Origin: Streptomyces sp. NBC_01465 | Lineage (GTDB): Bacteria; Actinomycetota; Actinomycetes; Streptomycetales; Streptomycetaceae | Length of the DNA: 64,000 nt | NCBI RefSeq assembly: GCF_036227325.1 | Contig: NZ_CP109467.1 | Location: forward strand, 4,154,001 to 4,218,000 | Direction of reading: 5' to 3' | Program-made: the position numbers and the translations under genes | Shown: positions 34,085-42,597 of the stretch, in pieces | Layout: every line of letters starts with the position of its first letter | Position numbering within the stretch: position 1 is the stretch's first letter | Notes under the pieces: model-generated | Databases searched by the model: none | The model's input: the letters and a program-made list of their open reading frames with translations, nothing else | What the model was told of the DNA's origin: nothing

Positions 34085-34615
34085 TCAGGCTGACGGATGC
34101 GGCGGTACGGCGTCCACCGCTTTCCGTGAGGCCGAGCGGTGGATTCGGCCGCGCTTCGTCAGCCCCCAGGGTTTGAGCACGGAGAGGGCCGTCATGAAGA
34201 AGTACGCGGTGGACGCGACGACCGGCGCGGCGACCAGGCTGCTGTCGGGGAGGCCGCTCGCCGCGGCGTCGTTGATGCCGGGCCGGAGCGCGAAGGCCGA
34301 GGCGGCGAGCGTGACGAGGGTGAGCCAGAACTTCGTCCGGACCCAGTGGTACCGGGCCAGACCCCAGGGCGTACGGAGGGAGAGCACCACCCCGGTGCCG
34401 AGGGTCAGCACGGCGACCGGGACGACCAGCCAGTCGCCGAAGACCTTCATCGAGCGGTACGTGGCGCGCGTGATGTCGGGGCTGCCCGAGGTCCAGGCGG
34501 TGATGCCCAGCGCGAGCAGCCCGACCGTGAGGCCCAACCAGCTCACGGAGACGGCGACATGGGCGACGAGGAGGGCCCGGCGGGCGGGTCGGGTCAGCGG
34601 TTTCACGTGAAACAT
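34085..34615 (-). CDS. Membrane protein (DUF2269-like) starting inside parS
   Basis: 176 residues, four hydrophobic helices (ALLVAHVAVSVSWLGLTVGLLAL, WLVVPVAVLTLGTGVVLSL, WLTLVTLAASAFAL, VAAPVVASTAYFFMTALSV). The N-terminus MFHVKP is encoded by the parS palindrome, directly after the ATG at 34615. No catalytic motif seen. Upstream of and coupled to the GNAT gene; divergent from a HAD hydrolase. Confidence 0.85.
   Translation of the reverse strand: MFHVKPLTRPARRALLVAHVAVSVSWLGLTVGLLALGITAWTSGSPDITRATYRSMKVFGDWLVVPVAVLTLGTGVVLSLRTPWGLARYHWVRTKFWLTLVTLAASAFALRPGINDAAASGLPDSSLVAAPVVASTAYFFMTALSVLKPWGLTKRGRIHRSASRKAVDAVPPHPSA
34600..34613. other. parS site 5
   Basis: Exact GTTTCACGTGAAAC at codons 2-6 of the DUF2269-like gene (minus strand). 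It encodes the Phe-His-Val-Lys N-terminus and places ParB at the start codon. Confidence 0.95.
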
Positions 34616-34683
34616 CGTGTCTGGGGCGAGGGGGCGGGGGAGTCTTCCCCAGGGAGTAAGCCTCTGTACTAGCGTCGGCGTAC

Positions 34684-35319
34684 ATGGCGCGACTTCACCT
34701 CTTCGACCTGGACGGCACGCTGATACGGGGATCGGCGGCCCCGGTGGAGATATCCCGGCAGCTGGGGCTCCTCGAGGAGATCGGGGTGCTGGAACGCGAG
34801 CTCGTCACCGGCCTCATAGCTCCCACGGACTACGCGCTGCGGGCGCATGCGCTCTGGACCGACCTCACCGTGGCGCACGTGGCCGCCGCCTTCGAGACGG
34901 CGCCATGGCTCGCCGGAATCCAGGAGGTGTGGCGGGAGATACGCGAGCGCGGCGACTACTGCGCCGTCATCTCGCTCTCCCCGTCGTTCTTCGTGGAGCG
35001 GCTCCTCGGCTGGGGCGCCCACGCCGCGCACGGCTCCCGCTTCCCCGACGTGCCGTTCACCCGTCCCATCGATCTGGCGGGCATCCTCAGCCCGGCCGCG
35101 AAGGTGCTGGTGGCGGACCGGCTCTGTACGGAGTTCGGAGTCGGCCGGGACGACTGTGTCGCGTACGGGGACTCGATGTCGGACGTGGAACTCTTCGGCG
35201 CCGTACCGGTGTCGGTGGCGGTCAACGCCGACCACCATGTTGCGGGACTGGCCACGTACACCTATGCGGGCGGTGATCTGCGTGAGGCCTACGCGCTGAC
35301 ACAGGGCACTGGAGCCTAA
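34684..35319 (+). CDS. HAD-family hydrolase (SerB/HAD-IB type phosphatase)
   Basis: 211 residues. Motif I is FDLDGTL (nucleophile Asp), motif II is VISLSPS, and motif IV is VAYGDSMSDVELF; a small helical cap follows motif I. ATG 34684. A TACTAG -10-like element at 34668-34673 would put the transcript start within a few bases of the ATG. Resembles phosphoserine phosphatase relatives; the substrate is not determined by sequence. Divergent from the parS-containing membrane gene. Confidence 0.85.
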   Translation: MARLHLFDLDGTLIRGSAAPVEISRQLGLLEEIGVLERELVTGLIAPTDYALRAHALWTDLTVAHVAAAFETAPWLAGIQEVWREIRERGDYCAVISLSPSFFVERLLGWGAHAAHGSRFPDVPFTRPIDLAGILSPAAKVLVADRLCTEFGVGRDDCVAYGDSMSDVELFGAVPVSVAVNADHHVAGLATYTYAGGDLREAYALTQGTGA

Positions 35320-35433
35320 CCGCAAAGCGACCGTCACCACCCGGACTTCCGGCTCTTTGTCCGAAGAGGTCCGGATGCCTGAGACCCTCCGACGACGGGA
35401 ACGGCGGCCGAGGTTCTGAGGCGAGGCACGGGT

Positions 35434-36663
35434 ATGGACGCTCCGACCACCACGTCGGCCGATGGCGGCTGGTTCACGGGGCCGGACCCCGTGCCCCGGC
35501 CCGATCCCGCCCCTGCAGAGCCGGATCCCGGCCCCGAGCCGGACCCGCTCGGCGCCTCGCGGGACGCCCTGCTCATCCGCCGCACGCTGGCGGAGGTCGC
35601 GCCCGTCGCGGACAAGGTCACCTCGTACTTCTACGCGCTGCTGTTCCTCGCTCACCCGGAGATCAGGGCGCTCTTCCCGGCGGCCATGGACTCCCAGCGC
35701 GACCGATTACTGAAGGCCCTGCTGACCGCGGCAGAGCACCTCGACGACTCCGACATCCTGGTCGCGTATCTGCGGAACCTGGGCCGCGGGCACCGGAAGT
35801 ACGGCACCAGGCCCGAGCAGTACCCGGCCGTCGGCGAGGCCCTGATCGGGGCGCTGAGCCGGTACGCGGAGAGATCCTGGGACGCCGAGACCCAGGGCGC
35901 CTGGGTCCGTGCGTACACGACGATGTCCCAGGTGATGATCGACGCGGCCGCCGAGAGTGAACTCACCGCCCCGCCCTGGTGGTTGGCCGAGGTCGTGTCG
36001 CACGATCTGCGGACGCCCGACATAGCGGTCGTCACCGTACGGCCCGACCAGCCGTACCCCTTTCTGGCCGGCCAGTACACCACCCTGGAGACCCCCTGGT
36101 GGCCGCGGATCTGGCGGCACTACTCCTTCGCCTCCGCGCCCCGCGGCGACGGGCTGCTCTCCTTCCACATCAAGGCGGTCCCGGCCGGCTGGGTCTCGGG
36201 CGCCCTGGTCCACCGCGCCCGCCCCGGCGACGTCATACGGCTCGGCCCGCCCGCCGGCTCGATGACCGTCGACCACACCACCGACGACGGGATGCTCTGC
36301 CTGGGCGGCGGCACCGGTATCGCACCCATCAAGGCGCTCGTCGAGGACGTCGCGGAGCACGGCGAGCGCCGCCCGGTCGAGGTGTTCTACGGAGCGCGCA
36401 GTGACCACGACCTCTACGACATCGACACCATGCGCAGGCTCCAGCAGGCGCACGCCTGGCTGAAGGTGCGCACGGTGGTGGACAGCGGCACCCAACTGCC
36501 GGACATCGTGCGGGAGTACGGGCCGTGGACCTCCTACGACGCGTTCCTGTCAGGACCGCCCGGCATGATCCGCAGCAGTCTCGACGCGCTGAAGAACGTC
36601 GGCGTCCCCTCCGAGCGGATACGGCACGACGCCGTGGAGGAATTGGTCGCGACAGGCGACTAG
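35434..36663 (+). CDS. Flavohaemoprotein (globin plus FAD/NAD reductase) with TTA codon
   Basis: 409 residues. After a 40-residue Pro-rich leader, a globin domain (45-185) has the proximal-His segment LGRGHRKYGTRPEQYPAVG. The FNR-like reductase half follows: the FAD-binding RHYSFAS motif and the NAD-binding GGGTGIAPIKALVEDV. Known for NO dioxygenation (NO to nitrate) using NAD(P)H; O2-linked roles are also possible. Codon 92 is TTA (35707-35709), so translation depends on the bldA tRNA in Streptomyces. ATG 35434. It converges on the Nudix gene with a four-base gap. Confidence 0.92.
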   Translation: MDAPTTTSADGGWFTGPDPVPRPDPAPAEPDPGPEPDPLGASRDALLIRRTLAEVAPVADKVTSYFYALLFLAHPEIRALFPAAMDSQRDRLLKALLTAAEHLDDSDILVAYLRNLGRGHRKYGTRPEQYPAVGEALIGALSRYAERSWDAETQGAWVRAYTTMSQVMIDAAAESELTAPPWWLAEVVSHDLRTPDIAVVTVRPDQPYPFLAGQYTTLETPWWPRIWRHYSFASAPRGDGLLSFHIKAVPAGWVSGALVHRARPGDVIRLGPPAGSMTVDHTTDDGMLCLGGGTGIAPIKALVEDVAEHGERRPVEVFYGARSDHDLYDIDTMRRLQQAHAWLKVRTVVDSGTQLPDIVREYGPWTSYDAFLSGPPGMIRSSLDALKNVGVPSERIRHDAVEELVATGD

Positions 36664-36667
36664 AAGG

Positions 36668-37150
36668 TCACCCCAGGTCCGGCGCGTGCATCGCCCGTAC
36701 GCCCTCGATGTTCCCGTCCAGGTAGTGCCGCAGCGACAGCGGTACGAGATGGACGGCGGCGATCCCGACCCGGCTGAAGGGCACCCGTACGATCTCGTAC
36801 TCCCCGCACGGCTCGTCGATCTCGGGCCCGTGCCGGCGCGAGGGGTCCATCGACTCCAGGCGGCAGACGAAGAAGTGCTGCACCTTCACGCCCGTCGGGC
36901 CCCCGCCCTCGGGGATGTGCTCGACGGTGTCGACGAAGCAGGGCACCACATCGGTGATCTTCGCGCCGAGCTCCTCGTCCACCTCGCGGTGCAGGGCTTC
37001 GACGACGGTGGCGTCCTCGGGCTCGACCCCGCCGCCGGGCGTCAGCCAGTACGGGTCGACTCCGGGCTTGGTCCGCTTGATGAGGATGAGGTCGGCGCCG
37101 TCGAGCAGGACGGCGCGCGCGGTGCGCTTGACCACAGGGCGTTCGGTCAT
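36668..37150 (-). CDS. Nudix hydrolase
   Basis: 160 residues. The Nudix box is intact: GGGVEPEDATVVEAL then REVDEELG, with all required Gly/Glu/Arg positions. Hydrolyses a nucleoside diphosphate linked to another moiety; substrate unknown. ATG 37150, weak ribosome site. Not at the CCA-adding locus where mycobacteria keep mutT4, so not an obvious orthologue. Confidence 0.9.
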   Translation of the reverse strand: MTERPVVKRTARAVLLDGADLILIKRTKPGVDPYWLTPGGGVEPEDATVVEALHREVDEELGAKITDVVPCFVDTVEHIPEGGGPTGVKVQHFFVCRLESMDPSRRHGPEIDEPCGEYEIVRVPFSRVGIAAVHLVPLSLRHYLDGNIEGVRAMHAPDLG

Positions 37151-37209
37151 GGCAAGAGAGTGGCCCGCGCGGCCCCTTCCGAAACTCCCCGGGCCCGGTC
37201 GAACAGCAG

Positions 37210-38106
37210 TCAGGACCAGTCGGCGGCAGCGCGCAGCAGCCAATCCTGCGCCCGCGCGATGTGCGGCAGGGAGAGCGTGCCGGTGCGTACGGCGAGGAAG
37301 TAGGTGCGCAGCGGTGGCACCGGCGGGTCGAGGAGCGCGACCACTTCCCCGCGCTCCAGGGCCGACTCGCACAGATACCGCGGCAGTACGGCAAGACCCG
37401 CGCCCGCCACCACTGCCTGCAGCACCGCCCGCAGATCGGGCGCCACGACCGTGCCCGCCGCGGCCGGCCGGGCGTCGAAGACGGCGGACCAGTAGCGGGA
37501 GACCAGCGGCAGCGACTCGTGGACCTCCACCACCGGCAGATCGCGCAGTACGGAAGGACCTTGATGGCGGAGCACCCCGGGGCCGATCCGGGCGGCCCAG
37601 CGCGGCGAGGCGACCAGGACGTGCTCCTCGTCGCAGAGGGCGACCGCGGTGAGCAGCCCGCCGCGCGGCCGTGCCGTGGTGATGGCCAGATCGTGGTGTC
37701 CTGCGGCCAGCCCCTCCAGGGTCTCCTCGGCGTTCCCGAAGGTGGCGCGCAGGGCGAGGCCCTGCGGGACGAGGGCGGTGAGCGCGGGCAGGGCGCGTAC
37801 GGAGGTGAACTCGGGCGGCCCCGCCAGATGCAGGGTGCGTGATCCTGCCTCGTCGGCGACGCCCGTCTCGGTGATCTCGACCAGGGCGTCCAGATGTGGG
37901 GCCGCCCGGTGCGCGAGCTCGTCGCCGATGGTGGTCGGGGTGACGCCGCGGGCCTGGCGCAGGAAGAGGGGACGCCCCAACTGCCGCTCCAGCGTGCGGA
38001 TCTGACTGGTCACCGCGGGCTGCGAAAGCCCCAGGAGGGCGGCGGCGCGGGTGAAGGAACCGGCCCGGTGCACGGTGACGAAAGTGCGGAGCAGGGCGAG
38101 GTCCAT
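37210..38106 (-). CDS. LysR-family transcriptional regulator
   Basis: 298 residues. N-terminal HTH (MDLALLRTFVTVHRAGSFTRAAALLGLSQPAVTSQIRTLE), then an effector-binding domain. ATG 38106 has a GGGAGGGCAGGG ribosome site. A CTAT-N10-ATAG motif with T-N11-A character lies 64-81 bp upstream, typical for LysR autoregulation; no divergent gene shares it. The target genes are not clear: neighbours on the same strand are a Nudix and a PLP enzyme. Confidence 0.92.
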   Translation of the reverse strand: MDLALLRTFVTVHRAGSFTRAAALLGLSQPAVTSQIRTLERQLGRPLFLRQARGVTPTTIGDELAHRAAPHLDALVEITETGVADEAGSRTLHLAGPPEFTSVRALPALTALVPQGLALRATFGNAEETLEGLAAGHHDLAITTARPRGGLLTAVALCDEEHVLVASPRWAARIGPGVLRHQGPSVLRDLPVVEVHESLPLVSRYWSAVFDARPAAAGTVVAPDLRAVLQAVVAGAGLAVLPRYLCESALERGEVVALLDPPVPPLRTYFLAVRTGTLSLPHIARAQDWLLRAAADWS

Positions 38107-38169
38107 GTCCCTGCCCTCCCGTCGAGTTCGCTGCGAAGACGTCTCCGGATGTCTCCCCGGAGCTGCCAA

Positions 38170-38187
38170 CTATAAATATGTCGATAG
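38170..38187. promoter_or_regulatory. LysR-type T-N11-A box
   Basis: CTAT and ATAG arms with ten bases between, the interrupted palindrome expected for LysR regulators, in an AT-rich patch upstream of the lysR start. Confidence 0.5.
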
Positions 38188-38265
38188 GTCTCTGTCGCTA
38201 CCGTGATTGGACACTGACGCAGAGTCAACTAGCCTTGATGGGGCGGTTCTTCGCGCGTGGAACCG

Positions 38266-38304
38266 GGACGGTCCGAGCCATGAGGGGGGAGGCTCGGACC
38301 GTCC
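38266..38304 (-). terminator. Terminator after the PLP-enzyme gene
   Basis: Perfect 14-base stem with an eleven-base purine-rich loop, starting 17 bases past the stop at 38321 in the leftward direction. Separates the ptpA-PLP-enzyme transcript from lysR. Confidence 0.75.
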
Positions 38305-38320
38305 GTTGTACGTAGGGGTG

Positions 38321-39457
38321 TTACCTGTGTGCCGCCTCGTCCAGCGCCCGGAGCACATCAGCCACCAGGTCACCGGTGTCCTCCACCCCCGCCGAGAAGC
38401 GGATGAAACCTTCCGGCACCGCGTCCCCGCCCCACCGACCTCGCCGCTCGGCCGTGGACCGTACGCCGCCGAAGCTCGTCGCGTCGTCGACCAGACGCAG
38501 CGCGGCCAGGAAGCGTTCCGCCCGGTCCCGGTCGGGCAGCACGAAGGAGACCACGCAGCCGAAGCGCCGCATCTGGGCCGCGGCGGTCGCGTGCGAGGGG
38601 TCGCCCGGCCGCCCGGGATGGCGCAGCCCGCTGACCTCGGGCCGCCCGGCCAGTGCTTCGGCCAGTGCCAGGGCGTTGGCCGACTGGCGGTCGGCGCGCA
38701 GCTGGAGGGTGGCCAGCGAGCGGTGCGCGAGCCAGGCCTCCATCGGTCCGGGGATCGCTCCGACGACCTTGCGCCACTTCCGTACGCGGGCCGCCAACTC
38801 GGCGTCCCTGCACGTCACATAGCCGAGCAGGATGTCCCCGTGCCCGGTGAGCCCCTTGGTCCCGCTGGCCACCGCGAAGTCGGCGCCCAGCTCCAGCGGG
38901 CGCTGCCCGAGCGGGGTGGCGAGAGTGTTGTCGACGGCGACGAGCGCCCCGCCGGCGTGCGCCGCGGCAGCCAGCCGCCGTACATCGCACACGTCGAGCC
39001 CCGGATTGGACGGCGTCTCGATCCACAGGAGCCCGGCGCCCTCCAGTACGGACAGCTGCGCGTCCCCCGCCGTCGGCGCGGTCCGCACCTCCACTCCGTA
39101 CGCCGCCAACTGCTCGCGCACCAGCGGCAGTGCCTGGTACCCGTCGTCGGGAAGGACCACTGCGTCGCCCGCGCGCACCTGCGAGAGCAGCACCGCGGAG
39201 ACCGCCGCCATCCCGGAGGCGAAGGTGACGGTCTCGGCCGGCTCCCCCGGTGACTCCAGCTCACTGATCGCCGCTTCGAGGTGCGTCCAGGTCGGGTTGG
39301 TGTCCCGGCCGTAGGTGTACGGGCCGGTCGGCTCGCCCGACAGGTGGTAGTGGGCGGCGAAGACCGGCCCGGGCAGGGCGGGTTCGTACTGCACCGGTGC
39401 GGGCAGCCCGGCCCGGACCGCCCGTGTTCCGTCCCCCACGCCCCCTGAGTCACTCAC
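38321..39457 (-). CDS. Cys/Met-metabolism PLP-dependent enzyme (cystathionine gamma-lyase-like)
   Basis: 378 residues, fold-type I PLP enzyme. The Schiff-base lysine lies in SGTKGLTGHGDIL, with YTYGRDTNPTWTHLEAAI and FASGMAAVSAVLL near the N-terminus, the pattern of cystathionine gamma-lyase/synthase relatives. Which of these reactions it performs cannot be told from sequence. The GTG start at 39457 overlaps the ptpA stop by four bases (GTGA), so translation is coupled to ptpA. Confidence 0.88.
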   Translation of the reverse strand: MSDSGGVGDGTRAVRAGLPAPVQYEPALPGPVFAAHYHLSGEPTGPYTYGRDTNPTWTHLEAAISELESPGEPAETVTFASGMAAVSAVLLSQVRAGDAVVLPDDGYQALPLVREQLAAYGVEVRTAPTAGDAQLSVLEGAGLLWIETPSNPGLDVCDVRRLAAAAHAGGALVAVDNTLATPLGQRPLELGADFAVASGTKGLTGHGDILLGYVTCRDAELAARVRKWRKVVGAIPGPMEAWLAHRSLATLQLRADRQSANALALAEALAGRPEVSGLRHPGRPGDPSHATAAAQMRRFGCVVSFVLPDRDRAERFLAALRLVDDATSFGGVRSTAERRGRWGGDAVPEGFIRFSAGVEDTGDLVADVLRALDEAAHR

Positions 39458-39945
39458 GCCGCACGCTCCACATCGGCGCGTACGGCGTCGAGCAGCCCGT
39501 CGCTCGCCGCCTCCACCATCTCCAGACACTCCTCGAAGCCGCTCAGGGAGCCGTAGTACGGATCCGGGACGTCGAGCGAGCCGGGTCCTGCCCCGGGGTC
39601 GTAGGACCGCAGGAGCCGTACCTTCGCCGCATCGGTCCCGGTCGGTGCGAGCGCCCGAAGGTCCCGCAGATGCCCCGCGTCCAGCGCGATCACGAGATCG
39701 AGCCGGGCGAACCAGGACGCCTCGAACTGCCGCGCGCGGTGGCCGGACCCGTACCCGGCCGCCTCGAGTACGGAGACGGTGCGCGGGTCCGCGCCGTCCC
39801 CCTCGTGCCAGCCCCCGGTCCCGGCGCTGTCCACCTCGACCAGCCCCTGCAGGCCCGCGTCCTCGACGCGGGCCCGGAAGACCGACTCGGCCATCGGCGA
39901 GCGGCAGATGTTTCCCGTACAGACGAAGCACACGCGATAGCTCAT
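39454..39945 (-). CDS. ptpA: Low-molecular-weight protein tyrosine phosphatase
   Basis: 163 residues. P-loop CTGNICRS at residues 9-16 (V/C-x5-R-S signature) and the general-acid loop DPYYG near residue 127. Corresponds to PtpA of S. coelicolor (SCO3921 by memory), which acts on phosphotyrosine proteins and stimulates secondary metabolism when overexpressed. ATG 39945; overlaps the downstream PLP enzyme. Confidence 0.93.
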   Translation of the reverse strand: MSYRVCFVCTGNICRSPMAESVFRARVEDAGLQGLVEVDSAGTGGWHEGDGADPRTVSVLEAAGYGSGHRARQFEASWFARLDLVIALDAGHLRDLRALAPTGTDAAKVRLLRSYDPGAGPGSLDVPDPYYGSLSGFEECLEMVEAASDGLLDAVRADVERAA

Positions 39946-39958
39946 GCGGGCGCCGCGC

Positions 39959-40339
39959 TCAGTCGTTGTCGTCGGGCAGGACGATGTGCATCGCCCACGA
40001 CACGATCGCGATGATCAGGCCGCCGACCACGGCGGACCAGAAGTTGTCGACGTGGAACTCGAGATTGAACTGGTCGGCCAGCCACGACGTCAGTTGCAGC
40101 ATCAGGGCGTTGACCACCAGCGTGATCAGCCCCAGGGTGAGGATGAACAGCGGCAGCGTGAGCAGCTTCACGACGGGCTTGACCAGGAAGTTCACCAGCC
40201 CGAAGACGAGCGCCACGATGACCAGGGTCAGGGCCTTGTCGCCGGTGGAGTCGCCGGTCAGTGTGATGCCGCTGACCACCCAGACGGCGACCAGCAGAGC
40301 GGCCGCGTTGGCGATCGTCTTGACTACGAAATTCTTCAT
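39959..40339 (-). CDS. Phage-holin-family-4-like membrane protein
   Basis: 126 residues, four hydrophobic helices (IANAAALLVAVWVVSGI, LTLVIVALVFGLVNFLV, LPLFILTLGLITLVVNALML, FWSAVVGGLIIAIVSWAMHIVL), matching the Phage_holin_4_2 (YkrP-like) family. This family is common in bacterial genomes with no phage nearby, and nothing phage-like surrounds it here. ATG 40339. Upstream of and in line with ptpA, 13 bp apart. Function unknown. Confidence 0.85.
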   Translation of the reverse strand: MKNFVVKTIANAAALLVAVWVVSGITLTGDSTGDKALTLVIVALVFGLVNFLVKPVVKLLTLPLFILTLGLITLVVNALMLQLTSWLADQFNLEFHVDNFWSAVVGGLIIAIVSWAMHIVLPDDND

Positions 40340-40389
40340 GTGTCTGATCGTGGCAGAAGTGATCGGTACAAGTGCAGGGGCGGACGACC

Positions 40390-40707
40390 ATGAAGGCATT
40401 CCGGCTGGACGAACTGGAGGCGGAGCGCGCCGCCAACGACGGTGCGTATCTGCAGTTCCTTCGCGAGAGGAACATGTCGGTCGGGCTGTACGCCCTCGAC
40501 GCGGGCGACAGCGACCCTCAGCAGCCGCATGCCCAGGACGAGGTGTACTTCGTGGCCAGCGGCCGCGCCTCGATCACGGTCGGGATGGAGACGACGCAGG
40601 TCGCGCGGGGTTCGGTGGTGTACGTACCGGCCGGGGTGGCCCACAAGTTCCACCACATCTCCGAGGATCTGAGGGTCCTGGTGGTCTTCTCTCCGCCGGA
40701 GGGCTGA
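40390..40707 (+). CDS. Cupin-domain protein
   Basis: 105 residues, one cupin barrel. Motif 1 lies in DPQQPHAQDEVYFVASGRA (HxH-like and Glu) and motif 2 in VYVPAGVAHKFHHI. Metal ligands are plausible; enzymatic role unknown (isomerase, oxygenase or storage-like). ATG 40390, 50 bp divergent from the holin-like gene. A small palindrome follows the stop. Confidence 0.9.
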   Translation: MKAFRLDELEAERAANDGAYLQFLRERNMSVGLYALDAGDSDPQQPHAQDEVYFVASGRASITVGMETTQVARGSVVYVPAGVAHKFHHISEDLRVLVVFSPPEG

Positions 40708-40710
40708 CGG

Positions 40711-40728
40711 CGGGACCCCCGGGTCCCG
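40711..40728 (+). terminator. Short hairpin after the cupin gene
   Basis: Eight-base palindrome arms (CGGGACCC / GGGTCCCG) with a CC centre, four bases past the cupin stop. Small for a terminator. Confidence 0.45.
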
Positions 40729-40843
40729 TAGGGGTCGGTTCAGGGGAGTTCAAGGGCTGCGGGGGCCCCGCTCCCACCCCTCGCGCCTCTAGCATCGAGA
40801 GCACAGGCCAAGAGGCCACGGACATCAGGAAGAGGTAAGGACG

Positions 40844-41065
40844 ATGGCGGTTCGGGAGATATTCGCAGGGATGCCGTGGTGGGTGAAGTGGGTCGCGGTG
40901 CCCGTCATCGCCCTGGTCGTCTTCGGTTCTCTGATCACCTGGGTGATCGGTGTCGTGGTGGCCCTGCTCTTCAAGGCGCTGATCTTCGTCGCTCTGGTCG
41001 GCGGACTGATCTACGTCGTACGGAAGTTCATGTCCTCCTCGTCGGACTCGCGCAGCGACTGGTAG
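40844..41065 (+). CDS. Small membrane protein, DUF5326-like
   Basis: 73 residues, two hydrophobic helices (WWVKWVAVPVIALVVFGSLITWVIGVVVALLFKALIFVALVGGLIYVV as one or two spans) and a Ser/Asp-rich C-terminus. ATG 40844 with AGGAAGAGG upstream. Conserved in streptomycetes at this place; function unknown. Precedes ssgR by 160 bp. Confidence 0.8.
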   Translation: MAVREIFAGMPWWVKWVAVPVIALVVFGSLITWVIGVVVALLFKALIFVALVGGLIYVVRKFMSSSSDSRSDW

Positions 41066-41225
41066 CCCGTACGGCCGTTAGCCCGGGTGAGGGAACGCGA
41101 TCCGCTTTCCCCCTCGCCCGTAACGGCGCTCCGGATAGAGTGGCAAGCCTCTGCTGCCCCCTGGGAACCAAGCCCCGGAACCGCGTTGACCTGCGGTTTA
41201 CGGGTGGCGGTGTCCACGCCTGGGG

Positions 41226-42011
41226 GTGAAGAAGTTGGCCACGACGCCAACGCCTCAAGCCGCGGTACCCACTCTGATCGGGTCGGTGCAACGGGCTCTG
41301 AGACTGCTGGAGGCCGTGGGCTCCCACCGGGACGGAGCCCCCGCCAAACAGCTCGCACGCGAGGCGGGGCTTCCCCTGCCGACCGCGTACCACCTGCTGC
41401 GCACCCTCACCCACGAGGGCTATCTGCGCCGTGAGAACGGTGTCTTCGTGTACGGGCCCGCCGCCGAGCGGCTTGGCTGCGGCGGAGTGACGCAGAATCG
41501 TCGCACCACGATCGTCGAGTCGCTCTCGCACTGGCGTGACGTCATCGGCGTCCCCGTCTACTTCGGCATCTACCGCGAGGGCGAGATCGAGCTCGTCGCG
41601 GTCTCCGACACCCCTGACGCACCCGCCGTCGAGGAGTGGGCGGACTTCCGCGAGACGGGTCACGCGCATGCGATCGGGCAGTGTCTGCTGAGCCAGCTCG
41701 ACGAGACGGCCCGCAAGGACCACCTGGACCGCCACCCGGTGCAGCCGGTGACCCGCAATTCCGTACGGGACCGGCCCACGCTCCTGGAGCGGCTGGCCTC
41801 CATGGAGCGCATGCAACCCGTCGTGGAACGGGAGCAGTACGCCCTGGGCACGGTCTGTGCCGCGATCCCGATCACGGCCGGATCCGGCGCCGCGACCATG
41901 GCCATTTCTCTCCCAGCGCACCAGGCGAATCAACTCCGCCCCGCAGTCGAACGACTACGCTCCGAAGTGGGAACACTCCTGGAGACCCTGGCGTTCTCTA
42001 TCAGTATCTGA
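41226..42011 (+). CDS. ssgR: IclR-family regulator SsgR
   Basis: 261 residues. N-terminal IclR winged helix (IGSVQRALRLLEAVGSHRDGAPAKQLAREAGLPLPTAYHLLRTL) and a C-terminal ligand-binding domain. Activates ssgA in S. coelicolor. GTG 41226 is the best start; no strong ribosome site is visible. Directly upstream of ssgA in the same orientation (119 bp), as in other streptomycetes. Confidence 0.9.
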   Translation: MKKLATTPTPQAAVPTLIGSVQRALRLLEAVGSHRDGAPAKQLAREAGLPLPTAYHLLRTLTHEGYLRRENGVFVYGPAAERLGCGGVTQNRRTTIVESLSHWRDVIGVPVYFGIYREGEIELVAVSDTPDAPAVEEWADFRETGHAHAIGQCLLSQLDETARKDHLDRHPVQPVTRNSVRDRPTLLERLASMERMQPVVEREQYALGTVCAAIPITAGSGAATMAISLPAHQANQLRPAVERLRSEVGTLLETLAFSISI

Positions 42012-42130
42012 AATATCACTCCTTGTGATCTGCTAGCGCTTACAGCACGATTGCGTCAAGAGGGCCATGGGGGAAGATTCCCGGCCAATCCTTCTGGTTC
42101 AACACGGCATCCACTGCGGGGTAGAGGCAC

Positions 42131-42565
42131 ATGCGCGATTCGGTTCAGGCAGAGGTCATGATGAGCTTTCTCGTCTCGGAGGAGCTCTCGTTCCGGATCC
42201 CGGTGGAGCTCCGGTACGAGGCGCCAGACCCCTACGCGATCCGGATGACCTTCCATCTGCCCGGCGACGCCCCTGTGACCTGGGCCTTCGGGCGTGAGCT
42301 GCTGCTCGACGGCATCAACGCACCGACCGGGGACGGCGATGTGCACATCGCGCCGACCGACCCCGAATCGCTGGCCGACGTCCACATCCGGCTCCAGGTG
42401 GGCGAGGACCGCGCCCTGTTCAAGGCGGGCACGGCGCCGCTGATCGCCTTCCTCGACCGTACGGACAAGCTGGTGCCGCTCGGCCAGGAGCGCACGCTGG
42501 GTGACTTCGAAGGCAATCTGGAAGAGGCGCTGGGGCGGATTCTCGCGGAGGAGAACGCGGGCTAG
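42131..42565 (+). CDS. ssgA: Sporulation/septation protein SsgA
   Basis: 144-residue SsgA-like protein (MRDSVQAEVMMSFLVSEELSFRIPVELRYE...). SsgA controls septum-site selection and branching in streptomycetes, through localisation of SsgB and FtsZ. Sequence is very close to what I recall of S. coelicolor SsgA (136 aa there). ATG 42131 with GAGG just upstream. Downstream of its activator ssgR. Confidence 0.95.
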   Translation: MRDSVQAEVMMSFLVSEELSFRIPVELRYEAPDPYAIRMTFHLPGDAPVTWAFGRELLLDGINAPTGDGDVHIAPTDPESLADVHIRLQVGEDRALFKAGTAPLIAFLDRTDKLVPLGQERTLGDFEGNLEEALGRILAEENAG

Positions 42566-42597
42566 CGGTACGGGGTTTGAGCTGTTCCGCGTCCGGT

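Noticed and set aside
39959..40339. Prophage remnant from the holin-like gene
   Set aside because: Holin-4-like proteins are common chromosomal membrane proteins and no other phage gene is near.
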